A DNA stretch of 45,555 nucleotides from Candidatus Woesearchaeota archaeon. Its GTDB lineage: Archaea; Nanobdellota; Nanobdellia; Woesearchaeales; JAIPIC01. The translations under genes and the position numbers were made by a program. Location: positions 1-45,555 of the forward strand of contig JAIPIC010000008.1 in the NCBI GenBank assembly GCA_021734865.1. The letters run 5' to 3'. The notes under the pieces were generated by a model. It did no database searches. It saw nothing but the letters and a program-made list of their open reading frames with translations, and had not been told where the DNA came from. Positions 7,980 to 15,922 of the stretch are shown in pieces (position 1 is the first letter of the stretch; each line of letters starts with the position of its first letter).

Positions 7980-8975
7980 TCATTTATCAAATTTACCATA
8001 TACAACGGTTTGACATTTTGGACATTTATTTGTACTAATTTTACAATCAACCGTGTATCCTTCTCTGTCTATCAATAGTTCATCGCAGTGCGGGCAGTGT
8101 GTGGATTTTCCTTCTCTGTGTTGTATGTTTCCGATATAAACATAGTTTAGATGCTTTTTGGCTTCAAAATGCGCTTTTTCAAGTGTAATTATCTCTGTTG
8201 GCTGGACGTCTGACATTTTGTAATGAGGAAAAAATCTTGAAATATGCAGGGGTGTGTCCTTCGATAGCTCTTCTCTTATCCATCTGGACATCCTTGAAAA
8301 TCTGTTAATGTCGTCGTTTTTCCCTGAGATCATAAGATTTGTAATTTCAAGGTGGACATGCTTTTTAAGATACTTAAGTGTTGATAATACTGGCTCAAGA
8401 CTGCCTTGGCAGACTTTTTTGTAAAAATGATCATCAAACGCTTTGAGATCTATATTTGCTGCATCAATCAGGGGTGCTAGCTTAGCCAGTGGTTTTAGGT
8501 TTATATATCCATTGGATACAATAACATTCTTTATATTATTCTTTCTGGCAATCTTGGCTATATCAAACATATACTCATAAAACACTGTCGGTTCATTATA
8601 GGTGTATGCAATGAGTTTGACACCCCGCTGTTTAGCAATGTTAATTATCTCTTCAGGTGTTGCAGTCTGTCCTGATTTTACAGGACCAGACATTGATATG
8701 TCATGATTCTGGCAATTCTGACACTTAAAGTTGCATCCTGCGGTACCGATGGATAGAATTTGGTGACCGGGATAATAATGATATAATGGTTTTTTTTCGA
8801 TGGGATCTATGTTTATTGAAACTGGATGATTGTACGTGAGAGAAATTAGCTGATCATCAATATTTTTTCTTGCAAGACACATTCCTGTCTGTCCATCTGT
8901 AAGTCTGCATTCATGAGGGCAGAGTTTACATATTATGTTGCGATCGTCTTTTTCAGTAAAAAGTGCTTTCATCAT
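7980..8975 (-). CDS. AmmeMemoRadiSam-type radical SAM enzyme (PflA-like)
   Basis: The 331-residue radical SAM protein has the [4Fe-4S] motif CNFKCQNC (about residues 80-87), an N-terminal CKLCPHEC motif, and a C-terminal zinc-ribbon-like CPHCDELL…CPKC. This layout is typical of the AmmeMemoRadiSam system radical SAM enzyme, often labelled a pyruvate-formate-lyase activating homologue. The partner AMMECR1 and Memo proteins are not in the window. An alternative ATG three bases downstream is equally possible. The true substrate is unknown. Confidence 0.88.
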   Translation of the reverse strand: MMKALFTEKDDRNIICKLCPHECRLTDGQTGMCLARKNIDDQLISLTYNHPVSINIDPIEKKPLYHYYPGHQILSIGTAGCNFKCQNCQNHDISMSGPVKSGQTATPEEIINIAKQRGVKLIAYTYNEPTVFYEYMFDIAKIARKNNIKNVIVSNGYINLKPLAKLAPLIDAANIDLKAFDDHFYKKVCQGSLEPVLSTLKYLKKHVHLEITNLMISGKNDDINRFSRMSRWIREELSKDTPLHISRFFPHYKMSDVQPTEIITLEKAHFEAKKHLNYVYIGNIQHREGKSTHCPHCDELLIDREGYTVDCKISTNKCPKCQTVVYGKFDK

Positions 8976-9057
8976 ATTAATTGGTATATTTTATCAGTAT
9001 TTATTACGTGAGTATTATTCTAATTTATCAGTATTGTTCAATTGTCTGGTTTGATCA

Positions 9058-9570
9058 TCAGGCTGACCTGTGACTTTTGTGATTTTTTATCCTACTGAGG
9101 TACTTTATCACTGCTTCAGGTACTATGCATGATAAAGGGCCTTTGTTTTTAGCCACTTCTTTTACAAGGCTGGAATTGTAATACAGGTATTTCTGGTCGG
9201 TTATAAGGAATATTGTCTCAATATCGCTGTTGAACTTACGATTTAGCAGGCCCATCTGGAATTCGTAGTCAAAATCAGACATAGCACGTAGTCCTCTGAT
9301 GATTATATTTGTGTCGTTGGATTGTGCATAATCCACAAGCAGACCATCAAATAATTCAACTTTGATTTTAGGATTGACATTTAGATCTATCTCTTTTAGA
9401 GATTCTTTAATCATCACCATTCGGTCCTCTATTGAGAACATATAACTTTTGTTTGAATTATTGCCCACGGCAATGATAAGCTCGTCGACAAGTTTTAAAG
9501 ACCGCTTGATAATATCAATATGGCCAAATGTTATTGGATCAAATGAACCAGGATATATTGCTTTTTTCAT
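9058..9570 (-). CDS. coaD: Phosphopantetheine adenylyltransferase (bacterial-type CoaD)
   Basis: The enzyme transfers AMP from ATP to 4'-phosphopantetheine, the penultimate step of CoA synthesis. The 170-residue protein begins MKKAIYPGSFDPITFGHIDI, with the nucleotidyltransferase T/HxGH motif. IIRGLRAMSDFDYEFQM and YYNSSLVKEVAK are further CoaD signatures. I chose the ATG at 9570 because family members start here; an upstream extension to 9612 begins at a non-ATG codon. The bacterial form in an archaeal setting suggests old transfer. The next gene upstream encodes CoaE. Confidence 0.9.
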   Translation of the reverse strand: MKKAIYPGSFDPITFGHIDIIKRSLKLVDELIIAVGNNSNKSYMFSIEDRMVMIKESLKEIDLNVNPKIKVELFDGLLVDYAQSNDTNIIIRGLRAMSDFDYEFQMGLLNRKFNSDIETIFLITDQKYLYYNSSLVKEVAKNKGPLSCIVPEAVIKYLSRIKNHKSHRSA

Positions 9571-9620
9571 TTTCTGATTATATTTGGTCTGATATTTTAT
9601 GATATTCCTCAAAATAAAAA

Positions 9621-10136
9621 TTATAATTTTAAACTGTCTAATATCTTGATACTTTCTTCAAATAAATGGTTTTTGGTAGTGTTAAGAATTATGAAGTCAG
9701 GTGATTTAAAATCTTCCTGTATTTTAGCCATTTCATTATCGGGTATGTCTCGTTTAATTAGGATTATGATATCTGATATGTTTTGTAGGTCAAATTCTTT
9801 GATTAGAGCAGAATCAATTATGATATTATCATTAGTCTTATCATAAGTTCTAATACATTTATTAATTTCATCTCTGAGAATTGGGTGGATAACCTTATTG
9901 TACATATCAAGGTTATTTTTTACAAGCGGTCTGAGTTTTTTTCTATCGATATCTTCATTGGTAAGAATATTTTCGGAGTAAAGATCGACTAGCTGTTTTT
10001 TTATCTTTGGTTGATTCAGAATGTTGTGACCTATTTGATCGGTTGATATAAAACAGATATTAGTTTTTTTTTGCTTCAAGTACTCACAAAGCGTGGTTTT
10101 ACCTGAACCAGACCTGCCTGTTATTGTGATGATCAT
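9621..10136 (-). CDS. coaE: Dephospho-CoA kinase-like protein
   Basis: The 171-residue P-loop kinase has Walker A GRSGSGKTT (residues 7-15) and CoaE-like features: a STDQIGH segment (DxxxH), ILTNEDIDRKKLRPLV, and VIHPILRDEI. CoaE phosphorylates the ribose 3'-OH of dephospho-CoA, the last step of CoA synthesis. It is somewhat shorter than the usual ~200 residues. The neighbouring CoaD supports the assignment. Its start overlaps the stop of the RNase J-like gene by 4 bases, so the three genes form an operon. Confidence 0.82.
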   Translation of the reverse strand: MIITITGRSGSGKTTLCEYLKQKKTNICFISTDQIGHNILNQPKIKKQLVDLYSENILTNEDIDRKKLRPLVKNNLDMYNKVIHPILRDEINKCIRTYDKTNDNIIIDSALIKEFDLQNISDIIILIKRDIPDNEMAKIQEDFKSPDFIILNTTKNHLFEESIKILDSLKL

Positions 10137-11443
10137 AATGTGATTCTGTCACCATCTTTTGGAAGATGAAAATGTTGTATGTTGAGTTGCTTTGCGAGGC
10201 TTGCCAAGCTTTTCCTTTTTTCCATCTCTGCGTGGGCAGGGATTAGAGCCTGTGGCTGTATCATCTCAAGAAATTCCCTCATGTCTTCCCGGGATGCATG
10301 TCCGCTAACGTGAAGCTTTGTATATATCCTAACACCATGCTCTCTGAGTTTTTCTTCCAGAGCGAGCCGATTTTTAATATTTGATTCGGTAGGAATGACC
10401 TTACAGGAGAATACTACGACATCATCTTGGTTAAGTTCCAATGCTGTCTGACCATTTGCAATTCTTGACAATACTGCTTTTTGTTCGCCTTGATGGCCTG
10501 TTAGTACAATCAGATATTTGTCAATACCATCTTCTACCATATCGCGTATCTTACGATTGATATCCCTCTTGAAACGGACTACTTCAACGTCTTCAGTAAA
10601 TCTCACAAGGTTTATGCTTTCTGCTGCGTCGACATACTTGCCAAGAGACCTTCCGAGGAAGACTATTTTTCGCTTTAGCTCTTTTCCAATCTGGACGATT
10701 GTCTTAAGGCGTGCGATATGGGATGAAAAGGTCGTTACTAGGACGGCTCTTGCGGTTGTGCCGATAAGGACATCTTTTAAGAGTTCACGAGCGACTGGTT
10801 CTGATGGTGTTTTGCCGTCACGATCTGCATATAAAGAATCCATGATAAGGCATTTTATATCTTTTATCTCCTTGAGCCGTTCCATATTAGTCTTTTTTCC
10901 GACTATAGGGCAGTTATCAATTTTAAAATCATTTGCATACATTACGCAACCTTCGGAACTGTGGACTGCTATAAGAACGGCTTGAGGTGTTGAGTGCGTC
11001 ACGTTAATGAATTCAAGCGTAATGTTATCATTTATTTTAATGAAAGAGTTTGGATTAAGAGATCTTATTTTGTTAGGTATTTTTATTTTCTCATCTCTGA
11101 GGATTCTTTTAATTATTTCTGCTGTAAAAGGAGTACAGTATATTGGAGCATCAAATTTCTTTGCTATGAATGGGGCAGCTGCACAATGGTCGAGATGGGC
11201 ATGAGTTATAGCTATGGCTCTCACTTTATCTTTCCAGTCGTCAATTACCCTTATATCAGGTACTGATCCTGAATTAATGAGCTGTTTTACTGATATATCA
11301 AATATATCATCATCATTTGTATATTCAATATATTTCTCGACGCTTATTCCCATGTCACATATAATGACATCGTCATTTATCTTAATAGCGGTCATGTTTG
11401 CACCGACTTCGTCGTAACCGCCCACTGCGCATATCTCTATCAT
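10133..11443 (-). CDS. RNase J-type metallo-beta-lactamase/beta-CASP ribonuclease
   Basis: The 436-residue protein has the HxHxDH metal motif (THAHLDH near residue 83), NVTHSTPQ, YANDFKID, a beta-CASP region, and C-terminal LHVSGHASREDM and IPAHAE motifs. Archaeal RNase J family enzymes degrade RNA 5'-3' exonucleolytically and act in mRNA or rRNA turnover. The protein lacks the KH domains of archaeal CPSF-type paralogues, which favours aRNase J. It is first in an operon with coaE and coaD. Confidence 0.9.
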   Translation of the reverse strand: MIEICAVGGYDEVGANMTAIKINDDVIICDMGISVEKYIEYTNDDDIFDISVKQLINSGSVPDIRVIDDWKDKVRAIAITHAHLDHCAAAPFIAKKFDAPIYCTPFTAEIIKRILRDEKIKIPNKIRSLNPNSFIKINDNITLEFINVTHSTPQAVLIAVHSSEGCVMYANDFKIDNCPIVGKKTNMERLKEIKDIKCLIMDSLYADRDGKTPSEPVARELLKDVLIGTTARAVLVTTFSSHIARLKTIVQIGKELKRKIVFLGRSLGKYVDAAESINLVRFTEDVEVVRFKRDINRKIRDMVEDGIDKYLIVLTGHQGEQKAVLSRIANGQTALELNQDDVVVFSCKVIPTESNIKNRLALEEKLREHGVRIYTKLHVSGHASREDMREFLEMIQPQALIPAHAEMEKRKSLASLAKQLNIQHFHLPKDGDRITL

Positions 11444-11547
11444 TGAAGTATGGATGGTTTAATGATATATATAGCTTATGATAACTAAATTGGGATTGAA
11501 CGTAGTGGACGAAGACGATCTGGGTGAATAATGGATTACATTTTAAC

Positions 11548-12141
11548 TTATCCAGTAGTCATAAATGCCCACCAAGGTTTATGCATGCTAATAAATTCTC
11601 CACTTTCAGCATTTACTTGGGCCTGAACATTCATGTTTGCTCTAAATAACCCGAAGACTTTGCGATTTTCTTGTGTTCTGACCTCATAGGCTATTCGTGT
11701 TTGGTTTCCTTCACCTACTTCTTTAAGTTCAATCTGACAATCCCCATCACATTTTTTCAGTTTTAACCTTTGTAAAGCCATTTCAGAGGCAGTATCCGGC
11801 ATGATTTTGATTTCAGCATATCTTCCATTAGAAAGTCCGGCATAAAGCCTTGTCCTGTTCTGGAACCGCTCCTGTGTAATATTAAAAGGACAGTGTGCTG
11901 AAACTCCTCCAACTTCCAATCTAAATCTATTATTGGCCTCTTCATGCATTATCATTTGGTTACCCATCTGGTTTACAGAATAGCCCTCTTGTACCAAGCC
12001 TCTTTGTCCTTCACTTAATTCGTGTCCCATTGAATTCATTTGAAGATTCATTGTACTAGACTCTTGAATTCCTAGCTGTCCCTGTGCCAAAACCAAAAAA
12101 CTCATTAAAATGACAAGAATACCTACAATTATTTTTTTCAT
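11548..12141 (-). CDS. Secreted hypothetical protein
   Basis: The 197-residue protein has a clear signal peptide (MKKIIVGILVILMSFLVLAQ, residues 1-20). The mature protein is of mixed composition with three Cys (HCPFN and KKCDGDCQ), which may form a disulfide. I do not recognise the family. GGAGGG lies 8-9 bases before the ATG and fixes the start. It is isolated, with about 100 bases on one side and 150 on the other. Confidence 0.7.
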   Translation of the reverse strand: MKKIIVGILVILMSFLVLAQGQLGIQESSTMNLQMNSMGHELSEGQRGLVQEGYSVNQMGNQMIMHEEANNRFRLEVGGVSAHCPFNITQERFQNRTRLYAGLSNGRYAEIKIMPDTASEMALQRLKLKKCDGDCQIELKEVGEGNQTRIAYEVRTQENRKVFGLFRANMNVQAQVNAESGEFISMHKPWWAFMTTG

Positions 12142-12295
12142 GTTAAATCCCTCCTATAAATTTCTTATCTTAATCTTGGATCCCTCTATATTAATCCTGT
12201 AACTTAAGAAGATACTAAACAAGCATCTCCGAAGTCCATCTCTTCTTTGACATTGTATACTTTTAGCGTGCGTACCTCTCATGTAATAAAAATTA

Positions 12296-13498
12296 TTAAT
12301 TGCTGCTGTGAGCAAAAAAATCCTCTTGGTTCCTCTCTTCAGATAATGATTTAGCAGAATTCCTTGACTCTGCTCCTTTTGTCTTGAAAACCCGGTTTAC
12401 CCTGTTCCCCAGTTGTTTTGTTGCTAGCTTTACAGCTTTTATTAAGTCCCAATCATTGATATTTTCAATTGAGAAATAATTGCCAGCGTATTCAAGGTGT
12501 AGCACAACAGAATATGTGTGTCGTTTATTCTCATGGCCTGCAATATGTCGTTTTATATGCACTTTCAAAGTTGCATCTTGTTGAAAAATACTGACTATTT
12601 TCTCAAAACTTTGCTGAATGATGGTCTTGATTGAAACCACGGTAAAATCATCCATATTTAGCTCTTCAAGACCCACATAATCCACTGCATTCATTTTTGC
12701 CTTATTACTTTTTTTTTGGCTCTTCAATATGTCTACAGACCTGATTATTGAAGATACATCTTCTACAATTAAACTGGTAACATTATTTTCTTTAAAGAGT
12801 TTAATAACCTCCATGAGAGAATCTTTGCTGTCTACACTGACAAAATCCATGCTTCTAACAAATTTAGATATAGGTAGATCAAACATATCTTTTCTTTCTG
12901 ATTTATAACCTTCGCTTTTTTGTCTGTCTTCTTTATATAAGTCTAATTTCAAATTTCTAAGCAGATCATAATGATTAAGAATGCCAACTGAATTTTGGTT
13001 TTTGTCTTTTATCAAGATTGTTTCATTGATATTTTTATGAAGAAGATGTATTGCTTTTCCTATCTCCTCGTTTTCAAGAAGTTCAACGGGTTTCTGCAAT
13101 TCAATATCCGATACCTTTAATCCTTCAAACTGAGGTTTAATAGCATCCAGTAGATCAAAAATATGAACAATACCTGTCACTTTTCCATTTTTAGATATGG
13201 GAATCATGTTATAACCAGTCGCAAGCATCTTAACCATCATCTCATTAAGTCCTGAATTTTCATCAAGCGGATTAATTGATCTTACTAGCTTTTCAATTCT
13301 AATCTGATCCATATTTTCTTTAGTGGGTGGAATCGTTGATGCGCGGGAAGGTGCATATATTCCGCTAAGTTTATCCATATCAAACACCAAGACCTCAGAG
13401 AAGGCTTCATATTTTATTCTGCTATTTACCCTTGTGAGAGTCTCTTCTTTATTTGCAGTCAGATATTCTTTTCTTAAGATGTCTTTTGCGTCAGTCAT
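12296..13498 (-). CDS. CBS-domain protein fused to an HPF/RaiA-like ribosome-binding domain
   Basis: The 400-residue protein has an N-terminal region (1-70), then CBS-type repeats (about 75-180 and 205-265, for example GYNMIPISKNGKVTGIVHIF and NNVTSLIVED). A C-terminal domain (about 290-370) ends DLIKAVKLATKQLGNRVNRV. That ending closely resembles the second half of HPF/RaiA hibernation factors, with a helix ending in a basic, Leu-rich stretch. Inference: an adenylate-sensing module controls a ribosome-inactivating domain. GGAGGAAGGAG lies just before the ATG. The start overlaps the preceding small membrane gene by 4 bases. Confidence 0.75.
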   Translation of the reverse strand: MTDAKDILRKEYLTANKEETLTRVNSRIKYEAFSEVLVFDMDKLSGIYAPSRASTIPPTKENMDQIRIEKLVRSINPLDENSGLNEMMVKMLATGYNMIPISKNGKVTGIVHIFDLLDAIKPQFEGLKVSDIELQKPVELLENEEIGKAIHLLHKNINETILIKDKNQNSVGILNHYDLLRNLKLDLYKEDRQKSEGYKSERKDMFDLPISKFVRSMDFVSVDSKDSLMEVIKLFKENNVTSLIVEDVSSIIRSVDILKSQKKSNKAKMNAVDYVGLEELNMDDFTVVSIKTIIQQSFEKIVSIFQQDATLKVHIKRHIAGHENKRHTYSVVLHLEYAGNYFSIENINDWDLIKAVKLATKQLGNRVNRVFKTKGAESRNSAKSLSEERNQEDFFAHSSN

Positions 13499-13695
13499 TT
13501 CTCCTTCCTCCTATTCCAAATCATTAAAAGTACAATTAATACTGTAAAAAATAAGGCAGTTCCGAGATAGGCATAAAAATTGCTTTCTGGATTAGGGAAA
13601 AAAAATAGTGTGACCAGTCCAATAACTATGATTACTGGGGACAAATATTTATTATTCCTTATCCAATGTTTTTCAAATGCGTTACCCGTAACCAT
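13495..13695 (-). CDS. Small two-helix membrane protein
   Basis: The 66-residue protein has two hydrophobic helices (about 19-34 and 41-59), an N-terminal basic/aromatic head and a C-terminal WNRRKEK tail. No family was recognised. It lies 1 base after the stop of the DUF883-like gene and overlaps the CBS-HPF gene by 4 bases. It is therefore very probably co-translated with both, and may be a membrane partner for them. Confidence 0.65.
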   Translation of the reverse strand: MVTGNAFEKHWIRNNKYLSPVIIVIGLVTLFFFPNPESNFYAYLGTALFFTVLIVLLMIWNRRKEK

Positions 13696-13696
13696 T

Positions 13697-13960
13697 TTAG
13701 TGTTTTCTTGTCATCAACGCTGTAAGCACTACACCAACAACTGCACCGATTCCAGCTGCAATCAATACGGATTGTTCAGGATTATTTCTGATATAACTGT
13801 CTATATTTCCCTTTATCATAATCGCATCCTCTTTTACATGAGACATAGCTTTCTTGCCGTTATCTCTCATGCTTTCAGATTTATCCATAATCTTGTCAAC
13901 TGTCTCATGTGTTTTCTGTCTTAGACCAGCACTATTTTCTTCATCAATTTTCTTAGCCAT
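13697..13960 (-). CDS. DUF883/ElaB-YqjD-like ribosome-anchoring membrane protein
   Basis: The 87-residue protein has an amphipathic coiled-coil body and the C-terminal signature YIRNNPEQSVLIAAGIGAVV followed by a basic tail. This is the family hallmark (PF05957): a C-tail transmembrane helix after RxNPxQSxxIAAGxG. Characterised bacterial members ElaB and YqjD bind ribosomes and tether them to the inner membrane in stationary phase. The ATG at 13960 is preferred over the GTG at 13969 because AGGTGA sits six bases before it. Its place beside the CBS-HPF fusion supports a ribosome-hibernation role. Confidence 0.8.
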   Translation of the reverse strand: MAKKIDEENSAGLRQKTHETVDKIMDKSESMRDNGKKAMSHVKEDAIMIKGNIDSYIRNNPEQSVLIAAGIGAVVGVVLTALMTRKH

Positions 13961-14208
13961 TTTTTTCACCTACCCCAGATTCTTACTATTTATAGACCAA
14001 TAATAAAAATAGTTATCCCTATTGAAAAGAATGCTGCAGTTTTACTCCAACTAAAAATCCCCTCAGATAGGAAAAAAGTACAAAAGTAAGCAATACACAA
14101 ACCTGGAAATCAACTTTGGTTCCTGATCCCTGAACTATTCCCTTCGATGTGATACTGTCTACTTCATTCCTTCCTGTTATAAGGATTTTTGTCTGAGATT
14201 GGAGATAT

Positions 14209-14322
14209 TCAGATACAGGCATCATCATATACGTGTACACCAATTTCCTCTATCTCATGAGGTGCCAGTTCATCAACCTGGTCTGGATGCAATATCCTAC
14301 CAGTTCTATCTTCATACAGCAT
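14209..14322 (-). CDS. Small 37-residue acidic protein
   Basis: This short frame has a good AGGTGATG ribosome-binding sequence five to eight bases before its ATG. It encodes an acidic peptide with the core YEDRTGRILHPDQVDELAPH and the ending GVHVYDDACI. The composition looks protein-like, not random, and helps exclude overlapping frames on the opposite strand. The function is unknown. It follows two other small minus-strand genes and may belong to the same transcript. Confidence 0.5.
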   Translation of the reverse strand: MLYEDRTGRILHPDQVDELAPHEIEEIGVHVYDDACI

Positions 14323-14424
14323 TTTACATCACCTTTTTTATTTTGTTTTTTGGCCTTAATATTGCGATCCCTGAAATATCACAACTAACAAAAGACCTGT
14401 GCCCCTTTTTCATTTATTGCCAGA

Positions 14425-14526
14425 TTATTTTTCCAAAGATAGATCCGTATCCTCTTCGGAATAGATGTTAAACCTTTCAAAAAAATCACTCGTAGTCTCT
14501 TCTGATGGTTTCACAATTTTGGTCAT
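14425..14526 (-). CDS. Small 33-residue acidic protein
   Basis: A GGGGGGATTAT sequence gives a strong ribosome-binding site directly before the ATG. The peptide starts MTKIVKPSEETTSDFFERFN and ends in an acidic SEEDTDLSLEK. It begins 18 bases after the stop of the gene at 14545, so it is probably translated from the same mRNA. There is no family match. Evidence for a real gene is the site, the spacing and the absence of any better frame here. Confidence 0.45.
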   Translation of the reverse strand: MTKIVKPSEETTSDFFERFNIYSEEDTDLSLEK

Positions 14527-14544
14527 ATAATCCCCCCTAATATT

Positions 14545-15036
14545 TTACCTGGCTTTTACTTCCCCCGGAGATGCTGAATTTGTATCTATTTTATTCTCTG
14601 CATCTCCCTCAGAAAACCTATAATGCCGAGTTATCTTAATCCTAGCAGTATCTTCAATGACATCCCCTGTTTTATCTGACAACAACTTCATTTTATGGAT
14701 ATCTAATCCCTGAATCTCCATCTCAACCTTCCTTATGCTTGAGTGATTAGGCGTTAATACGATTGTTTTATGATCGGGCCCCCATTTCTTCTCAAATGTT
14801 CCTGATGTGTAATTGAATTTGGACAAAGGAATATTTGGAAGTGCTGAACAGTCTGCTTTCAGATATATGATGTAATCACCATAAGTCATTATGGGTATTG
14901 TACCTTTCCCCTCCTTTCTGCTTTTATCTTCAAAACGTGCAGCATATTTTCGGGGTACGGAGTACAAACTGTCATCCTTATTTATGCATTCTTTTATTTC
15001 CTTGAGTTTATCTTCTTTTGATGAATTGTTTTTCAT
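14545..15036 (-). CDS. Hypothetical protein
   Basis: The protein has 163 residues with no signal peptide or membrane helix. Its ends are Lys/Glu-rich, and a central beta-rich part (about 50-140) includes IPIMTYGDYIIYLKADCSAL and KIKITRHYRF-like strands. The ATG at 15036 is preferred because GGTGAT lies five bases before it; two upstream in-frame starts (15048, 15042) overlap that site. No family was recognised. Confidence 0.55.
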   Translation of the reverse strand: MKNNSSKEDKLKEIKECINKDDSLYSVPRKYAARFEDKSRKEGKGTIPIMTYGDYIIYLKADCSALPNIPLSKFNYTSGTFEKKWGPDHKTIVLTPNHSSIRKVEMEIQGLDIHKMKLLSDKTGDVIEDTARIKITRHYRFSEGDAENKIDTNSASPGEVKAR

Positions 15037-15048
15037 TTGCATCACCAT

Positions 15049-15376
15049 GTTTTATTATCTATGCCAAGTATCCAACAATTGGACACCTGATTATACCATT
15101 CACTTATTGTACCCTCATCTATTCAAGAGGAGGATGTGTATTTCGTGGGCTGATATGCTATTGGTGGTTTTGGATATCTTCGGGTTGATTGGGTATAATC
15201 TGAAGATAAAAGAAAAAATAAGTGGAATGATAGAAATCGGGGGCTCTCCCAACCTAAAGCCCGATTTTTAGCATACCCAAAATTTCGACCTAAATGACGG
15301 GGTATTGAACACATCGTAAACATTCCTATCGTAATTTATGAGTATAAAAAAATTGAAAGAATATTGCCGCGTTCAC
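15049..15376. other. Intergenic region
   Basis: No credible gene was seen in this stretch of about 330 bases; frames on either strand are short and unlike protein. It holds the 3' flank of the rubrerythrin operon, including the stem-loop listed at 15234-15267, and the upstream region of the gene at 15036. Confidence 0.5.
15234..15267 (-). terminator. Stem-loop downstream of the rubrerythrin operon
   Basis: AAATCGGG (15234-15241) pairs perfectly with CCCGATTT (15260-15267), with an inner CT/AG extension. It is GC-rich against an AT-rich background. Read on the minus strand it lies about 110 bases after the rubrerythrin stop. T-runs flank it on both strands, most strongly on the plus strand (TTTTT). 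It could be a terminator or a structured 3' end. Confidence 0.4.
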
Positions 15377-15922
15377 TTAATTACAGCAGTCGCAATCATC
15401 ACCAAAGCATAGACACTCAGGCGTGTAATATTCCTTTGGATGCTTGCATGATGGACAGGTTGTAGGTGGTTCTGTACCTGTGTGGATATAACCGCACTTT
15501 GCACACTTCCATCTTATGGGTTTGTCTCTTTTGTAGAGTGTCCCGTCTTCAACCATTTTTAAAAGCTTCTTGTATCTTTCCCTGTGTTCTTTTTCCACTT
15601 TAGCAATCTGTCTGAAAAGGGCTGCGGCTTCAGTGTTACCTTCTTCTTCTGCTTCTTTTGCGAATGTTGGATACATGGTCTCTGTTTCATAGTCCTCTCC
15701 TTCAATAGCTTCTTTAAGATTGGCCTTGGTGTCTCCTATGCCTTTTAGGAGCTTAAATTCATCTTTTGCATGCTGCATCTCATTTATTGCTGTCTCGTCA
15801 AAAAGATCTGCAATATAGTGATAGCCTTCTTTTCTTGCTGCTTTTGCAAAATAGTTGTACTTATTTCTCGCCTGGCTTTCTCCTGCGAAAGCGGCTTTTA
15901 GATTTTCTTCAGTTTTTGACAT
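15377..15922 (-). CDS. rbr: Rubrerythrin
   Basis: The 181-residue non-haem di-iron peroxidase reduces H2O2 in anaerobes. The ferritin-like domain (1-135) holds the iron ligands in AAFAGESQARNKY, NEMQHAKDE, EEEGNTEAA and VEKEHRERY. A rubredoxin-like Fe(SCys)4 domain follows (CAKCGYIH…CPSCKHP). The last residues are unusually Cys-rich (CLCFGDDCDCC), perhaps a further metal site. GGAGGTAAC precedes the ATG. It overlaps the upstream rubredoxin-GltB gene by 14 bases. Confidence 0.93.
   Translation of the reverse strand: MSKTEENLKAAFAGESQARNKYNYFAKAARKEGYHYIADLFDETAINEMQHAKDEFKLLKGIGDTKANLKEAIEGEDYETETMYPTFAKEAEEEGNTEAAALFRQIAKVEKEHRERYKKLLKMVEDGTLYKRDKPIRWKCAKCGYIHTGTEPPTTCPSCKHPKEYYTPECLCFGDDCDCCN

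Noticed and set aside
14019-14243. 74-residue minus-strand frame with a hydrophobic C terminus
   Set aside because: It starts inside the better supported 37-residue gene and has no ribosome-binding site; a broken gene cannot be excluded.
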